Assembly (NCBI RefSeq): GCF_002873135.1
Contig: NZ_MCVI01000083.1
Coordinates: 43,711 to 107,710 of the forward strand
Length of the DNA stretch: 64,000 nucleotides
DNA from: Shewanella sp. 10N.286.48.A6
GTDB lineage: Bacteria; Pseudomonadota; Gammaproteobacteria; Enterobacterales; Shewanellaceae
Direction of reading: 5' to 3'
The stretch's first letter is position 1. Every line of letters begins with the position of its first letter. Made by a program: the position numbers and the translations under genes. The notes under the pieces were generated by a model. It searched no databases. It was given only the letters and a program-made list of their open reading frames with translations, and was not told the DNA's origin. This document shows positions 1 to 9,692 of the stretch, piece after piece.

Positions 1-499
1 AATCTGCGACCAGAGCTTTGTTTTCTTCTGTTTTGTCTATATCTGTAATGTCTGTAGGCCCATCTAACTGCGAACGGCCACTAGGATTCTTGCCTGTCAG
101 TTCCTGTAAGTTATCCCAATGCTCTACTATTAACCCATTCTCAAAACGGAAAATATCAAAACCTACTTTGGGGCCAAAGAAGTTATATTCGGTATGGAGG
201 AACACATAATCTCCATCTTCTGCGGCTCTAACGGTATTCGCTTTTGCTGACCCCTTAGGTAGGGCACTGAGAATTTTTCCGAAACCTTCTAAACCATCTT
301 CAACGGCTAGGTTATGCTGAATGTAGTGGGTTGAATTGATATAACCGATAGCGTTTTGATCACCCGTTTCAATACTAGAGATGACAGCAATGGCCTTTTC
401 TTTATTCGACATTTCTTCGGATGCTGTAACTGATGCAGCGCACAAAATGCTTGTTAATATTACTGTTGAGGCTGTAATGCGTTGTTTTAAATGATGCAT
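1..499 (-). CDS. SnoaL-like / NTF2-fold exported protein, 3' end cut by the window edge
   Basis: The reverse strand reads open from an ATG at 499, with GGAAAG about 6 bases upstream, to the window edge, giving about 166 residues. The first ~28 residues form a signal peptide (MHHLKQRIT, then a hydrophobic run ending near CAASVTA). The mature part has a small alpha+beta pattern with HYIQHN, EDGDYVFLHTEYNFFG and RFENGLIVEHWD. In the SnoaL-like/NTF2-like family (COG4922 type, often called polyketide-cyclase-like or aldol-condensation-like) such segments line a hydrophobic pocket. The family is functionally broad, so no substrate is assigned. It is divergent from the LysR gene at 599 across a 99-base gap, and that regulator is its likely controller. 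The C-terminus lies outside the window. Confidence 0.75.
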   Translation of the reverse strand, partial: MHHLKQRITASTVILTSILCAASVTASEEMSNKEKAIAVISSIETGDQNAIGYINSTHYIQHNLAVEDGLEGFGKILSALPKGSAKANTVRAAEDGDYVFLHTEYNFFGPKVGFDIFRFENGLIVEHWDNLQELTGKNPSGRSQLDGPTDITDIDKTEENKALVAD

Positions 500-598
500 G
501 GTGGCTTTCCTTCATAAATTGTTCAATAAATGGTAGCCCAACCTTATCCTTTAGCTATACTTGAAATAGGTACGCGGTGTTAACAAAAATGGAACAGT

Positions 599-1579
599 AT
601 GGATGATATAGCGAATCACAGAGCACTTATCTTTGTATCAAAAACTGGATCATATAGTGTTGCAGCCGAACGTTTAGGGATTTCTAAAGTGATGATATCT
701 CGCGCTATTAAGACGTTAGAAACTGATCTTGGGTTTCGTTTGCTAGACAGAACGACTAAAGGATCAAAGTTGACACCAAAAGGTAAAGCCTATGTAGACT
801 TCTGCGAACCAACGATACGTAATATTGAGGAGAGTGTTCAAGCGCTGGTGGGTTATAAGAGGGATTTCAAACAAAAAGGGAGTAACCCGGCGATACGACT
901 TAAGCTATCAAGCCCCAATACATTCGGGTCAATAGTTATAAGTCAAGTGATTAGTGATTTTCATCAAGCCTATCCGAATATTCTGGTTGAGCTCATTACT
1001 GACGATGCGTTTAAAGATATTTTTGAGCATCAGTTAGACATAGCTATCCGCGCTCACTTAACGTCAGAGTCGATACTTGAGAATACGATTTCGCGAAAAC
1101 TAATAAAGCTACCTTTTACTTTTTGTTGTACGCCAGATTATTTAACTCATCACGGCCAGCCAGAGAGTATAGAAGCTTTATTTGTAAAGCACGCATTTGT
1201 TGCCTGGACATACTTAAATCAACAAGAGAGTGTCACTATTAACCATGCTGACAATTTGGCATTTATACCGAAAAAAATCGCTTTCATAAGCAATAATTCA
1301 CTTGCTTGTTTAAACAGCATTTTGACTTCTCATGGTATTGGATTTTTGCCGTACCACGTTATAAGAGACTCGTTAAAACGTGGAGAACTTGTCGCACTGT
1401 TTTGTGAGCAAACCTGTTTTGAAGCTGATATACGAGTAACTTATCTTAATTCTCAAGGACCACAATCAGTCACAGCTATGTTTGTGGACTACTTAATTTC
1501 CAGTCCTTGGTTTACCGAGTTAAAAAATGAGATAGTCGCTTTCAACCAAAAACAGGCGCCCATTCTGCATCGATTATGA
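599..1579 (+). CDS. LysR-family transcriptional regulator
   Basis: This 326-residue protein has the usual LysR length. Residues 1-60 hold the winged helix-turn-helix (VAAERLGISKVMISRAIKTLE, then LGFRLLDRTTKG). Residues ~95-300 form the type-2 periplasmic-binding-protein-like effector domain, with the PNILVELITDDAF and LDIAIRA strands typical of CrgA-like LysR members. The chosen start is the ATG at 599, with GGA about 8 bases upstream. It is divergent from the SnoaL-like gene at 499, so it probably controls that gene and itself from the shared 99-base gap. The effector is unknown. Confidence 0.85.
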   Translation: MDDIANHRALIFVSKTGSYSVAAERLGISKVMISRAIKTLETDLGFRLLDRTTKGSKLTPKGKAYVDFCEPTIRNIEESVQALVGYKRDFKQKGSNPAIRLKLSSPNTFGSIVISQVISDFHQAYPNILVELITDDAFKDIFEHQLDIAIRAHLTSESILENTISRKLIKLPFTFCCTPDYLTHHGQPESIEALFVKHAFVAWTYLNQQESVTINHADNLAFIPKKIAFISNNSLACLNSILTSHGIGFLPYHVIRDSLKRGELVALFCEQTCFEADIRVTYLNSQGPQSVTAMFVDYLISSPWFTELKNEIVAFNQKQAPILHRL

Positions 1580-1946
1580 AGCGCTACTGAGGCATAAACG
1601 TTTAAGTGTTCCCAATTCATAACTTAAGCGAGAAAGAGCAATAGCTTCCTTAGGAGCAAAGAATAAGTGAGGTCAGAATCTGAGGGAGCCCCACGAATTT
1701 AATAGATGATTGTGGATCCTTGATTAACGATTGCCGCGCCTTAATTCTTGCGCGCCAGTGAGACTTTAGCAGCCTCAAAGATTGATCTTTGTAAGCTCTT
1801 CATCCTATAAATTGATTTGATAAAACATTAATTAACATGGCCACCCACTCCAAGTGGCTGAATATCTAACGATCTCCTTTGCTTTCAATCAGTGGGTGCC
1901 GTTATGGTGAACGTAGGCTTAATCTCATCCCCCAACTTGAACATTC
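1580..1946. other. Intergenic region with no gene seen; possible small element remnant
   Basis: No open frame with protein-like composition is visible on either strand. The only structure is an inverted repeat (CACCCACT near 1844, AGTGGGTG near 1892), too far apart for a terminator. The reverse strand of the block around 1840-1935 looks somewhat like an IS end or a short repeated element, but I cannot name one. Confidence 0.3.
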
Positions 1947-1980
1947 AAAAAAGCCCTAATCTTTGCAAGATCAGGGCTTA
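1947..1980 (-). terminator. Rho-independent terminator of glcB
   Basis: On the reverse strand, AAGCCCTGATCTT pairs with AAGATTAGGGCTT around a short loop (one G-T pair), followed by a T run ending at 1947. It lies about 48 bases past the glcB stop codon. Confidence 0.85.
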
Positions 1981-2027
1981 TTGATTGAGTGACTACATAA
2001 ACACAGAGCCAGTATTAACGCTAAAGA

Positions 2028-4217
2028 TTAACCTGCTTTAGCTTGGATCCTGTATGCATGTAGTAAAGGCTCTGTATAACCAGAAGGTTGCGATTTACCT
2101 TTAAATATAAGGTCGCAAGCCGCTTTAAAGGCTACCCCGTCAAAATTAGGGGCCATATTAATGTACAGTGGATCGCCTGCATTTTGAGCATCTACCACTG
2201 CAGCCATTTTTTTCAGTGCCGCCATCACTTCTTCTGCACTGCATAAGCCATGTTCAAGCCAATTAGCTAAGTATTGCGACGAGATCCGCAAAGTCGCTCT
2301 GTCTTCCATTAAACCTACATTATTAATATCAGGTACTTTCGAGCAACCGACGCCTTGGTCAATCCAGCGCACCACATAGCCCAGTATACCCTGAGCATTA
2401 TTTTCTAGCTCAAAGGTAATTTGTTGCTGGGTTAATGTTGTCGTGTCATCAAGCAATGGAATCGTCAACAAGTCATCGATGCTAGCACGCTTACGATGCT
2501 TAAGTTGCTGTTGAACTTCCGCCACATTTATTTGATGATAATGGATAGAATGCAGTACGGCACCATTGGGCGATGGTACCCAAGCCGTGTTTGCCCCCGC
2601 TTTTGGGTGAGCCACTTTTTGTTCTAGCATGGCAGCCATTTCATCTGGCATCGGCCACATACCCTTACCAATCTGAGAGCGACCTTGTAAGCCACATTCA
2701 AGTCCAATATCGACATTCCAGTCTTCATAAGCCTTAATCCATTTTTGCTGCTTCATCACAGATTTGGGGACAAAGGCGCCCGCTAACATTGAGGTATGGA
2801 GTTCGTCACCGGTACGGTCAAGAAAGCCGGTATTAATAAAGACAACGCGCTGTTGCGCGACCCTGATACACTCTTTTAAGTTGAGTGTGGTTCTGCGCTC
2901 TTCATCCATAATGCCGACTTTAATGGTATTACGGGGGAGGTTGAGTGCATCTTCTATCTTGGTAAATAAGTCACAAGTAAATTGCACTTCTTCTGGGCCA
3001 TGCATTTTAGGTTTGACAATATTCACCGATCCTTTGCGGCTATTACTGCGACCATTATTGTTACCTTTAAGGTCATGCATAGCGGCAAGCACAGTGATCA
3101 TGCCATCCAATATTCCTTCTGGTACTTCATTGCCATGTTTATCTAGTACGGCATCAATCGTCATCAAGTGGCCAACATTACGTACAAAGAGTAAGCTTCT
3201 GCCGGGTAACGTTACGGTGTTAGCGTCTGTACTAGCATTAACATTAGCAGCGGTATAAACCCTATCATCATTAAGCTCTCTAAGGATTTGTTTACCATTT
3301 TTAGTCAGTGAGGCAGCTAAGTTACCTTGCATCAAACCTAACCAATTGCGATAAACTTCAACTTTGTCTTCAGCATCAACCGCCGCAACAGAGTCTTCGC
3401 AATCCATAATGGTGGTAACAGCGGCTTCAACTAACAAGTCTTTTACGCCAGCACTATCGCTGCTGCCAATAACACTGTCTGGATCAATTTGGATCTCAAT
3501 ATGCAAACCATTATTAACCAGCAAAATCGCACTGGGCGCATCTGCACTACCTTGGTAACCGACACACTTTTGTGCTTGGGTTAAGCTTGTGATTGTGCCA
3601 TCAGTTAACTGCATACGTAGTTGGCCTGCATCAATATAATACCGCGTTACATCAGCATGGCTGCCTTGCACTAATGGGGCTGCGGTATCTAAGTGATGTT
3701 TTGCAAATGCGATAACTTTATTGCCCCTTATGGGGTTGTATTGTTTGGTCAGCTCGGCGCCGTCTTGTGGTGATATGGCATCAGTACCATATAGCGCATC
3801 ATATAAACTGCCCCAACGTGCATTGGCGGCGTTAAGGGCAAAACGTGCATTTTTTACTGGCACAACTAATTGTGGCCCAGCTTGCGCTGCAATTTCATGA
3901 TCAACATTTTCAGTGCTAATTTGAAAATCGTCACCCTCAGGTACTAGGTAGCCGATTTCGGATAGAAAAGCTTTGTATTGGTCTGGGTTAACGTCTTTAG
4001 CTGGGTGCTTTGTATGCCATTGATCAATTTGTTGCTGCAATTGCTGCCTTTTTTCTAACAAGGCCACATTAATGGGAGCAAATTCGGTAATGATGTCCTC
4101 AAATTTTGCCCAGAAAGTTGCTGAATCAATGCCTGTACCTGGACAAATGTCACTATCGACCAGTTGCCACAATGCTTGTGCTACTTGTAATCCACCTACT
4201 TGAATACGTGCTGTCAT
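2028..4217 (-). CDS. glcB: Malate synthase G
   Basis: The enzyme condenses glyoxylate with acetyl-CoA to malate in the cytoplasm, the second step of the glyoxylate shunt. The reading frame opens at 4262, but the better start is the ATG at 4217 (MTARIQVGG): it is preceded by AAAGGTAGGG, which would otherwise lie inside the coding sequence, and it gives 729 residues, close to the ~723 of family members. Family signatures include [14 protein letters not shown], the [15 protein letters not shown] segment, [24 protein letters not shown] (catalytic Arg/Glu region) and the C-terminal GYTEPLLH. It lacks the short ~530-residue layout of malate synthase A. It sits in one locus with a LysR gene and isocitrate lyase. 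Unlike E. coli aceBAK, no aceK is present and the G-type synthase is used. Confidence 0.95.
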   Translation of the reverse strand: MTARIQVGGLQVAQALWQLVDSDICPGTGIDSATFWAKFEDIITEFAPINVALLEKRQQLQQQIDQWHTKHPAKDVNPDQYKAFLSEIGYLVPEGDDFQISTENVDHEIAAQAGPQLVVPVKNARFALNAANARWGSLYDALYGTDAISPQDGAELTKQYNPIRGNKVIAFAKHHLDTAAPLVQGSHADVTRYYIDAGQLRMQLTDGTITSLTQAQKCVGYQGSADAPSAILLVNNGLHIEIQIDPDSVIGSSDSAGVKDLLVEAAVTTIMDCEDSVAAVDAEDKVEVYRNWLGLMQGNLAASLTKNGKQILRELNDDRVYTAANVNASTDANTVTLPGRSLLFVRNVGHLMTIDAVLDKHGNEVPEGILDGMITVLAAMHDLKGNNNGRSNSRKGSVNIVKPKMHGPEEVQFTCDLFTKIEDALNLPRNTIKVGIMDEERRTTLNLKECIRVAQQRVVFINTGFLDRTGDELHTSMLAGAFVPKSVMKQQKWIKAYEDWNVDIGLECGLQGRSQIGKGMWPMPDEMAAMLEQKVAHPKAGANTAWVPSPNGAVLHSIHYHQINVAEVQQQLKHRKRASIDDLLTIPLLDDTTTLTQQQITFELENNAQGILGYVVRWIDQGVGCSKVPDINNVGLMEDRATLRISSQYLANWLEHGLCSAEEVMAALKKMAAVVDAQNAGDPLYINMAPNFDGVAFKAACDLIFKGKSQPSGYTEPLLHAYRIQAKAG

Positions 4218-4434
4218 GTTTATCCCTACCTTTAATTCCTGTGCGCTGAACTTAAAAACCACTCAAATCTATTATTAATCGTTAATTCGCAGCAAGACTT
4301 TACTCTAAATCAAATTAAGCTTATTTATCCAATTTATACTTGTTATCACCAATATTCATCAAATCTATGGTAAATCACCCTTTTTTGGTTAATTTGCAAC
4401 GTATCAGTAATTAAAAATCAAAATAACAACAAGA

Positions 4435-5385
4435 TTAAACGTCGCCTCTATTTATTTCATCTGCCGTTTTAGTGATTAATTGGCGCATCCATTGATGTGC
4501 TGGATTATGTTGAAGCAAGGGGCTCCAAGCCATAGTTAATGCAATGGGGGGAATAATAAATGGCGGCGGAACAATACTCACCCGATCATTATTGTTGTGA
4601 TGACGAGCCATCTTACTTGGTATGGTTGCGATCAAATCCTGTTGCTCAGCCAACAAACACGCGGCTTGGTAATGGCGAGTAAAAACCGTGATTTGCCGTT
4701 TTACGCCAATTCGAGTTAATGCTTCATCCACCCAACCTAAGCGCTGAACATCAGCAGGATCCATCCCTACACCAACGCCCATTCCGGTTTTACTCACCCA
4801 CACGTGTTTGGCTTGCAAATAACTGTCTAAAGAAAACTTGTGTAAAACTGGATTCGTCTTACTAATCAAGCAGCTGAAGTCGTCATTCCACAAAACTTTC
4901 TGGTGAAATGATTGCGGAATAGTGTCGAATCGATTGATCACCATATCGACTCTTCCTTGTTCTACATCAGGGAAACTGACATCACTTGGGGTCATGATGT
5001 CTAAAATAATGTTGGGTGCTTGAGTCCGAAGTTTTGCAATTAGCGGAGGTAGTAAGGTCGCTTCAGCATAATCACTAGCCATGACTCGAAAGACTTTGTC
5101 ACTTTCTTGTGGGTCAAATTTGGCGCGAGGCTGTACGGCTTTTTCTAGCCCGATAATCAAGGTACTGATTATGGGTTGCAACTCTTTAGCACGTTCTGTC
5201 GGCGTCATGCCCTGACTGGTGCGAATAAGTAAGGGATCATCAAACAAGGTTCTTAAGCGTTTTAGGCCGTTACTCATTGCAGGCTGGCTAATACCAAGTT
5301 GGTCAGCTGCTTTAGTTACATTTCTTTCACGTAGCAAAACATCTAAATAAACAAGGAGGTTCAAGTCGATACGAGATACATTCAT
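4435..5385 (-). CDS. LysR-family regulator, probable controller of the glyoxylate shunt locus
   Basis: A 316-residue LysR protein of the NodD/PnbR-like branch: residues 1-65 read RIDLNLLVYLDVLLRERNVT (start of the helix-turn-helix region), then QPAMSNGLKRLR and FDDPLLIRTSQGM. A ~200-residue effector domain follows. It lies between glcB (same strand, 217 bases downstream) and divergent aceA (110 bases away). That placement suggests it controls both genes, but this is inference. The effector is unknown. Confidence 0.85.
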   Translation of the reverse strand: MNVSRIDLNLLVYLDVLLRERNVTKAADQLGISQPAMSNGLKRLRTLFDDPLLIRTSQGMTPTERAKELQPIISTLIIGLEKAVQPRAKFDPQESDKVFRVMASDYAEATLLPPLIAKLRTQAPNIILDIMTPSDVSFPDVEQGRVDMVINRFDTIPQSFHQKVLWNDDFSCLISKTNPVLHKFSLDSYLQAKHVWVSKTGMGVGVGMDPADVQRLGWVDEALTRIGVKRQITVFTRHYQAACLLAEQQDLIATIPSKMARHHNNNDRVSIVPPPFIIPPIALTMAWSPLLQHNPAHQWMRQLITKTADEINRGDV

Positions 5386-5405
5386 AAGATGAATACCGAA
5401 AATAG

Positions 5406-5424
5406 TAAGTATAAATTAGACTTA
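5406..5424. promoter_or_regulatory. Candidate LysR operator in the LysR-aceA gap
   Basis: TAAGT and ACTTA flank nine bases, a dyad of the kind LysR proteins bind, in the only gap between the divergent LysR and aceA genes. No binding evidence exists; the call rests on symmetry and position. Confidence 0.35.
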
Positions 5425-5495
5425 TTTAACCAAATCTAACTATTATTTTCAACGTAATCATTTGCCGCTAATCAATTTGTTAAAGGAATATACAC

Positions 5496-7076
5496 ATGAC
5501 TAACTACAGAAGTAATATCGATGAAGCTGCTACCTTGATTAATTCAGAAGGTAGTGCATGGAATGCCATCAACCCAGAATCAGTCGCTCGTATGCGTCTA
5601 CAGAATCGTTTCCAAACTGGGTTAGACATCGCAAAGTACACTGCTAAGATTATGCGTGAAGACATGGATAACTACGATAAAGATTCATCGCAGTACACTC
5701 AGTCTCTAGGTTGCTGGCATGGTTTTATTGGCCAACAAAAAATGATCTCTATTAAAAAGCATCTTTTAACCACCAAACGTCGTTACTTATACCTTTCAGG
5801 TTGGATGGTTGCAGCACTGCGCAGTGAGTTTGGCCCATTACCTGACCAATCTATGCATGAAAAGACCTCTGTCGCTGCGTTAATTAAAGAGCTGTACACT
5901 TTTCTGCGTCAAGCTGACGCACGTGAATTGGGTGGCCTGTTCAGCCAATTAGATAATGCCAGCGAGTCAGAAAAAGCGGCGATTCAAGACAAAATTAATA
6001 ACTTCGAAACCCATGTTGTACCGATTATTGCTGATATTGACGCAGGTTTTGGTAACGAAGAAGCCACTTACTTGATGGCAAAGCAGATGATTGAAGCCGG
6101 TGCTTGTTGTATTCAATTAGAAAACCAAGTGTCTGATGTTAAACAGTGTGGCCACCAAGACGGTAAAGTGACCGTGCCCCATGTTGAATTTCTAGCGAAA
6201 ATTAATGCGGTTCGTTATGCCTTTTTAGAATTGGGTATTGATGACGGTGTGATTGTTGCCCGTACCGATTCACTAGGTGCTGGTCTAACACAAAAAATTG
6301 CCGTAACCAATGAAGCTGGTGACTTAGGTGATAAATACAATAGTTTCCTTGAAGTGGAAGCGGTTGATGCAGCAACACTTAAAAATGGCGATGTGGTATT
6401 CCAACAAGGTGGAAAGTTGGTAAAACCTGCTCGTCTACCCAATGGCTTATTTAAGTTCCGTGCGGGTACGGGTGAAGAGCGTTGTGTACTTGATTGTATT
6501 ACTTCACTGCAAAATGGTGCTGACTTACTGTGGATTGAAACTGAAAAGCCTCATGTATCTCAAATCGGCGGCATGGTTAACGAAATCCGTAAGGTGATAC
6601 CTAACGCTAAACTTGTGTATAACAACTCACCATCGTTTAACTGGACACTTAACTTCCGTCAGCAAGTATTTGATTCAATGCAAGCAGCAGGACAAGATGT
6701 TTCAGCTTACAACCGCGATCAATTGATGAGTGTTGATTACGATACAACTGAGCTTGCTATTCAAGCTGATGAAAAAATTCGTACTTTCCAAGCTGATGCT
6801 GCACGTGAAGCGGGTATTTTCCATCACCTTATCACGCTACCAACTTATCATACCGCAGCACTATCAACTGATAACTTGGCTAAAGAGTACTTCGGTGACC
6901 AAGGCATGTTGGGTTATGTTGCTAATGTTCAACGTAAGGAAATCCGTCAAGGTATTGCCTGTGTTAAACACCAAAACATGGCAGGTTCTGATATGGGTGA
7001 TGCACATAAAGAGTACTTCTCTGGTGACCAAGCGCTTAAAGCGTCAGGTAAAGACAACACAATGAACCAGTTTTAA
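5496..7076 (+). CDS. aceA: Isocitrate lyase, long form
   Basis: The enzyme cleaves isocitrate to succinate and glyoxylate, the first step of the glyoxylate shunt, allowing growth on acetate and fatty acids. The 526-residue length matches the P. aeruginosa-type subclass rather than the ~434-residue E. coli form. The catalytic signature is K216-Q-C-G-H220, with the nucleophilic Cys in the middle. Other landmarks are the metal-binding DIDAGFGNEEATY stretch, the arginine-bearing VARTDSLG and YNNSPSFNW. The start ATG has AAAGGA about 9 bases upstream. It is divergent from the LysR gene and followed by a strong terminator. glcB, which uses its glyoxylate, lies on the other side of that regulator. 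Confidence 0.95.
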   Translation: MTNYRSNIDEAATLINSEGSAWNAINPESVARMRLQNRFQTGLDIAKYTAKIMREDMDNYDKDSSQYTQSLGCWHGFIGQQKMISIKKHLLTTKRRYLYLSGWMVAALRSEFGPLPDQSMHEKTSVAALIKELYTFLRQADARELGGLFSQLDNASESEKAAIQDKINNFETHVVPIIADIDAGFGNEEATYLMAKQMIEAGACCIQLENQVSDVKQCGHQDGKVTVPHVEFLAKINAVRYAFLELGIDDGVIVARTDSLGAGLTQKIAVTNEAGDLGDKYNSFLEVEAVDAATLKNGDVVFQQGGKLVKPARLPNGLFKFRAGTGEERCVLDCITSLQNGADLLWIETEKPHVSQIGGMVNEIRKVIPNAKLVYNNSPSFNWTLNFRQQVFDSMQAAGQDVSAYNRDQLMSVDYDTTELAIQADEKIRTFQADAAREAGIFHHLITLPTYHTAALSTDNLAKEYFGDQGMLGYVANVQRKEIRQGIACVKHQNMAGSDMGDAHKEYFSGDQALKASGKDNTMNQF

Positions 7077-7127
7077 CGACTCGTTTTACAAACGATAGCA
7101 AGTGTTAAACTGGCTATCGTTTACACC

Positions 7128-7160
7128 AAAAAGCCTGAAGTATAGCTTCAGGCTTTTTTT
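7128..7160 (+). terminator. Rho-independent terminator of aceA
   Basis: AAAAGCCTGAAG and CTTCAGGCTTTTTTT form a near-perfect stem ending in a T run. A second dyad (AACGATAGC ... GCTATCGTT, 7091-7121) sits just before it. Confidence 0.9.
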
Positions 7161-7224
7161 ATATTTTAATTTCCCGAACTAAATCACTTGGGTCTGTCTC
7201 TGAAAATAACATGGGCAGCCATGA

Positions 7225-8151
7225 TTAATGGCTTGTTGCCGTTTCAGGGCTTAAGGCAATGTATTTATTTCTGCCACTGTTTTTCGCCATGTAACATGCA
7301 TCATCTGCTCGTTTAATCAGTTTGTTAATATCTTCGTTTTTATCCCACTGGGCAATGCCGATTGAAAGGGTATTTACTCTGTCCAGTGATGCAATTTTGA
7401 GCGCTCTGCAATTTTCTAGGATACGGTTAGCCAATATGAACGAATCGGTTAACGATTGCCCTGTAAGGACAACGACAAACTCTTCTCCTCCAAAGCGAGA
7501 AATAACATCTTCAAGTCTAAGGGTCTTTTTAAGCATACTTGCTATCGCCACAAGTAGTATATCTCCGATATTATGCCCCCAATTATCATTAACCGATTTG
7601 AAAAAATCTAAATCAATAAAGAACAGGGTTACCTCCATGTTTTGTCGTTTGGCTAACGACAACTTGGGATTAATGATGTCAAAAAATGCTCGTCGGTTTA
7701 GCAAGGATGTCAGTGGGTCTTCACGTGCAATTCTTTCTATGTCTTTTTGGGCTTTAATAAGTTGCCGTTTTTCGCGACGAAGCTGAAAATTGAGTTGCGC
7801 CATTAGATTACTAAGACTGCTTATTTCTTCAATTAGCTTTTCATCTTTTAGCTCCAACATTTCAGCAATACAATAGAACGAGGACTCCATTTTACGAAAC
7901 GAACATAAAAGCCCTTGACCTTTTGTGGTTTTAAGTAGTTGCGGATCTGAGTCAAGGTCTTTTATTTGTGTCACTCGAGGGGCACCGGCAAAAAAGTCAT
8001 GCCAATTGTTTGTTTCAGATAGAAAAATAGCAAACAGTAAGTGAAAGCCCCGGTTGTGACTGATTAATGTGCCATCGTAAGCAAACTCAGCGATAGCCAA
8101 TACGTGCGAATTTTCTGCGATATCTATTGCAAGTTCACTGGGGATATTCAT
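7225..8151 (-). CDS. Diguanylate cyclase with an N-terminal sensory region (GGDEF)
   Basis: It makes c-di-GMP from two GTP. Residues 1-100 form an unassigned sensory region, perhaps PAS-like. Residues ~105-142 are a coiled-coil linker. Residues ~143-300 are a GGDEF domain with DPLTSLLNRRAFF, FFIDLDFFKSVND and the active site G221-G-E-E-F225. An inhibitory I-site (R212-L-E-D215) sits five residues upstream, so feedback inhibition is expected. No transmembrane segment is visible, so it should be cytoplasmic. Its ATG overlaps the stop codon of the upstream B12-binding gene as TAATG, implying translational coupling and matched amounts of both proteins. The likely reading is that the B12 protein is its sensor. 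Confidence 0.92.
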   Translation of the reverse strand: MNIPSELAIDIAENSHVLAIAEFAYDGTLISHNRGFHLLFAIFLSETNNWHDFFAGAPRVTQIKDLDSDPQLLKTTKGQGLLCSFRKMESSFYCIAEMLELKDEKLIEEISSLSNLMAQLNFQLRREKRQLIKAQKDIERIAREDPLTSLLNRRAFFDIINPKLSLAKRQNMEVTLFFIDLDFFKSVNDNWGHNIGDILLVAIASMLKKTLRLEDVISRFGGEEFVVVLTGQSLTDSFILANRILENCRALKIASLDRVNTLSIGIAQWDKNEDINKLIKRADDACYMAKNSGRNKYIALSPETATSH

Positions 8152-9218
8152 TAAGCTAACCAGGTGTTGAGCTTTTGAATCGCTTCTTTGTAATCGCTGG
8201 TGATGAAATCGGCTTTAAGCACTTCTTGCGGTTCATGGAAAAAAGACAGCGCCTGACCGCCTACAATGGTTTTAATATTTGGGTATAAGGCGTCGATTTC
8301 TTGGAGGATCTCTCGAGCCTTTTTGATATTGTAAGGCATGGTAACGCTGATGATTACGGCTTTAGGTGACTCATTTGTAATATAATCAAGAATGGCATCT
8401 TTAGGTGCGTCGGCACCAAGATAGGTTGTATCCCATTCATTTGCTTCTAACGCTGTGGCAACCATCCATGAGCCAATTTGGTGTTGTTCAGATGCCGCGC
8501 AAGTTACCAATATCTTTGGTTTAGTTATTTCTGGAAGGTCTAGGTGCATTAGCAGCCCAGTGAGCACACGATTGGTAATGGCTGTGGCTAAATGTTCGGT
8601 GGATACTGATACGTCACCATTTTGCCAAAGCAAACCTATTTGATAGAGAGCGGGCTGAGCCTCGTTATTAAAAAAACGCTCAAAGTCTTCCCATGTAGCG
8701 ACTTTATTGAATGCATAGCTGTAGGCGTTACGGTGATCACCTGTAATAATATAGTGGAGAAAGGGGTTATCCATTGCAATAAACTCTTCTTCTCGGTCGC
8801 CTTTTATTAGGCTACAGCACTCATCATGGGCCCTAAGCATCCAATCGTATATTTGCACTAATTGTGCAGCCTCAATTGGTGGAATTGTCTTTAAAATCAA
8901 TTGCTGCCATTTTTCGAGTTCTTCTTTAAAGTAGAGAAATGGCACCCCTTGGGAGTGATAAGCTTGATAGACCCAGGGAAGTGCTTTCACTAAAGCGGTT
9001 CCATCACGGGATTCAATAACCTGGGAGATAAACCCAAGGTGGTTGCGGTGATTATTGATTAACAAGTCCAGCGAATTGCCATTTAAAAAACGACTTTGTT
9101 CGGGTTTTGAAATCCAGCGATTAATTTCTACCAGCATTTCTTCACCGAATTGACAATATGCATTAATGGCTTTGTCAGTCACAGTGGCAAGTAGTGTATT
9201 GAGTTTTTGGCTATCCAT
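8151..9218 (-). CDS. B12-binding protein with CarH/LitR-type photoreceptor motifs and no DNA-binding domain
   Basis: A 355-residue soluble protein. Residues ~150-225 are a helical cap domain (B12_binding_2 type) and residues ~233-355 a Rossmann-like cobalamin-binding domain. Two signatures are visible. The cap holds W198, nine residues, then E208-H209: this is the Wx9EH motif that marks adenosylcobalamin light sensors such as CarH. The binding domain holds E244-x-H246-x-x-G249, the lower-ligand histidine motif, then ISVTMP and the VGGQA loop. CarH has an N-terminal MerR helix-turn-helix. Here residues 1-150 show no such domain, only an unassigned helical region. It is the first gene of an operon whose second gene is a GGDEF cyclase, so the output is probably c-di-GMP. 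The start ATG follows GAGG. A non-light B12 sensor is the main alternative. Confidence 0.85.
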   Translation of the reverse strand: MDSQKLNTLLATVTDKAINAYCQFGEEMLVEINRWISKPEQSRFLNGNSLDLLINNHRNHLGFISQVIESRDGTALVKALPWVYQAYHSQGVPFLYFKEELEKWQQLILKTIPPIEAAQLVQIYDWMLRAHDECCSLIKGDREEEFIAMDNPFLHYIITGDHRNAYSYAFNKVATWEDFERFFNNEAQPALYQIGLLWQNGDVSVSTEHLATAITNRVLTGLLMHLDLPEITKPKILVTCAASEQHQIGSWMVATALEANEWDTTYLGADAPKDAILDYITNESPKAVIISVTMPYNIKKAREILQEIDALYPNIKTIVGGQALSFFHEPQEVLKADFITSDYKEAIQKLNTWLA

Positions 9219-9640
9219 AGTTAATCCTCAATTGAACAGATACAAATTGAACTTATGCGCAAGGTTAAAAGTCGACAAAACCTAATGCTATTATAGTCAT
9301 AATAAAGCTCATTGCTGGTTATCATTGAAGCAAAAGTAGTAAAAAATTAGGCAAGTTTAAGTGATGACTGTGCCTTTGTTTGAAATGCGTTGATGAGATA
9401 ACTGAGGGCCTTTAGCGCTGTTGGTTAATGCTTCGACTTAGCAAGCACCTTGCTGACTTATAGGCTAACACTTGACCTTTAACCATTACTGCTAATTTAC
9501 AGTTATCTCCCCATGTTTAATTCAACAATAACTGATATTATTGGTTTTTTTCAATATTTAATTGTGGTTTATGTGATTTTTTAGAGTCAATATAAGCGCT
9601 TATGGCTAAGCCATTTGTTACTGGCGCTTGACGCTGAAAG
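9219..9640. other. Intergenic region upstream of the B12-sensor operon
   Basis: AT-rich with no convincing open frame on either strand. It must hold the promoter of the B12/GGDEF operon, read leftwards, but I see no clear -35/-10 pair. Confidence 0.4.
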
Positions 9641-9676
9641 CTTGCCTTATGGCGGCTATTAACACCATAGGGCAAG
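9641..9676 (-). terminator. Long hairpin after the MTHFR-like gene, possible terminator
   Basis: CTTGCCTTATGG and CCATAGGGCAAG form a 12-pair stem with one G-T pair around 12 bases. It lies 16 bases past the stop of the gene at 9693. The T run on that strand is weak (CTTTC), so termination is uncertain. Confidence 0.45.
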
Positions 9677-9692
9677 ATTTTATCGCTGAGGA

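Noticed and set aside
1840..1935. Insertion-sequence end or MITE
   Set aside because: One imperfect inverted repeat and an IS-like look on the reverse strand, but no transposase, no target duplication and no second copy in the window.
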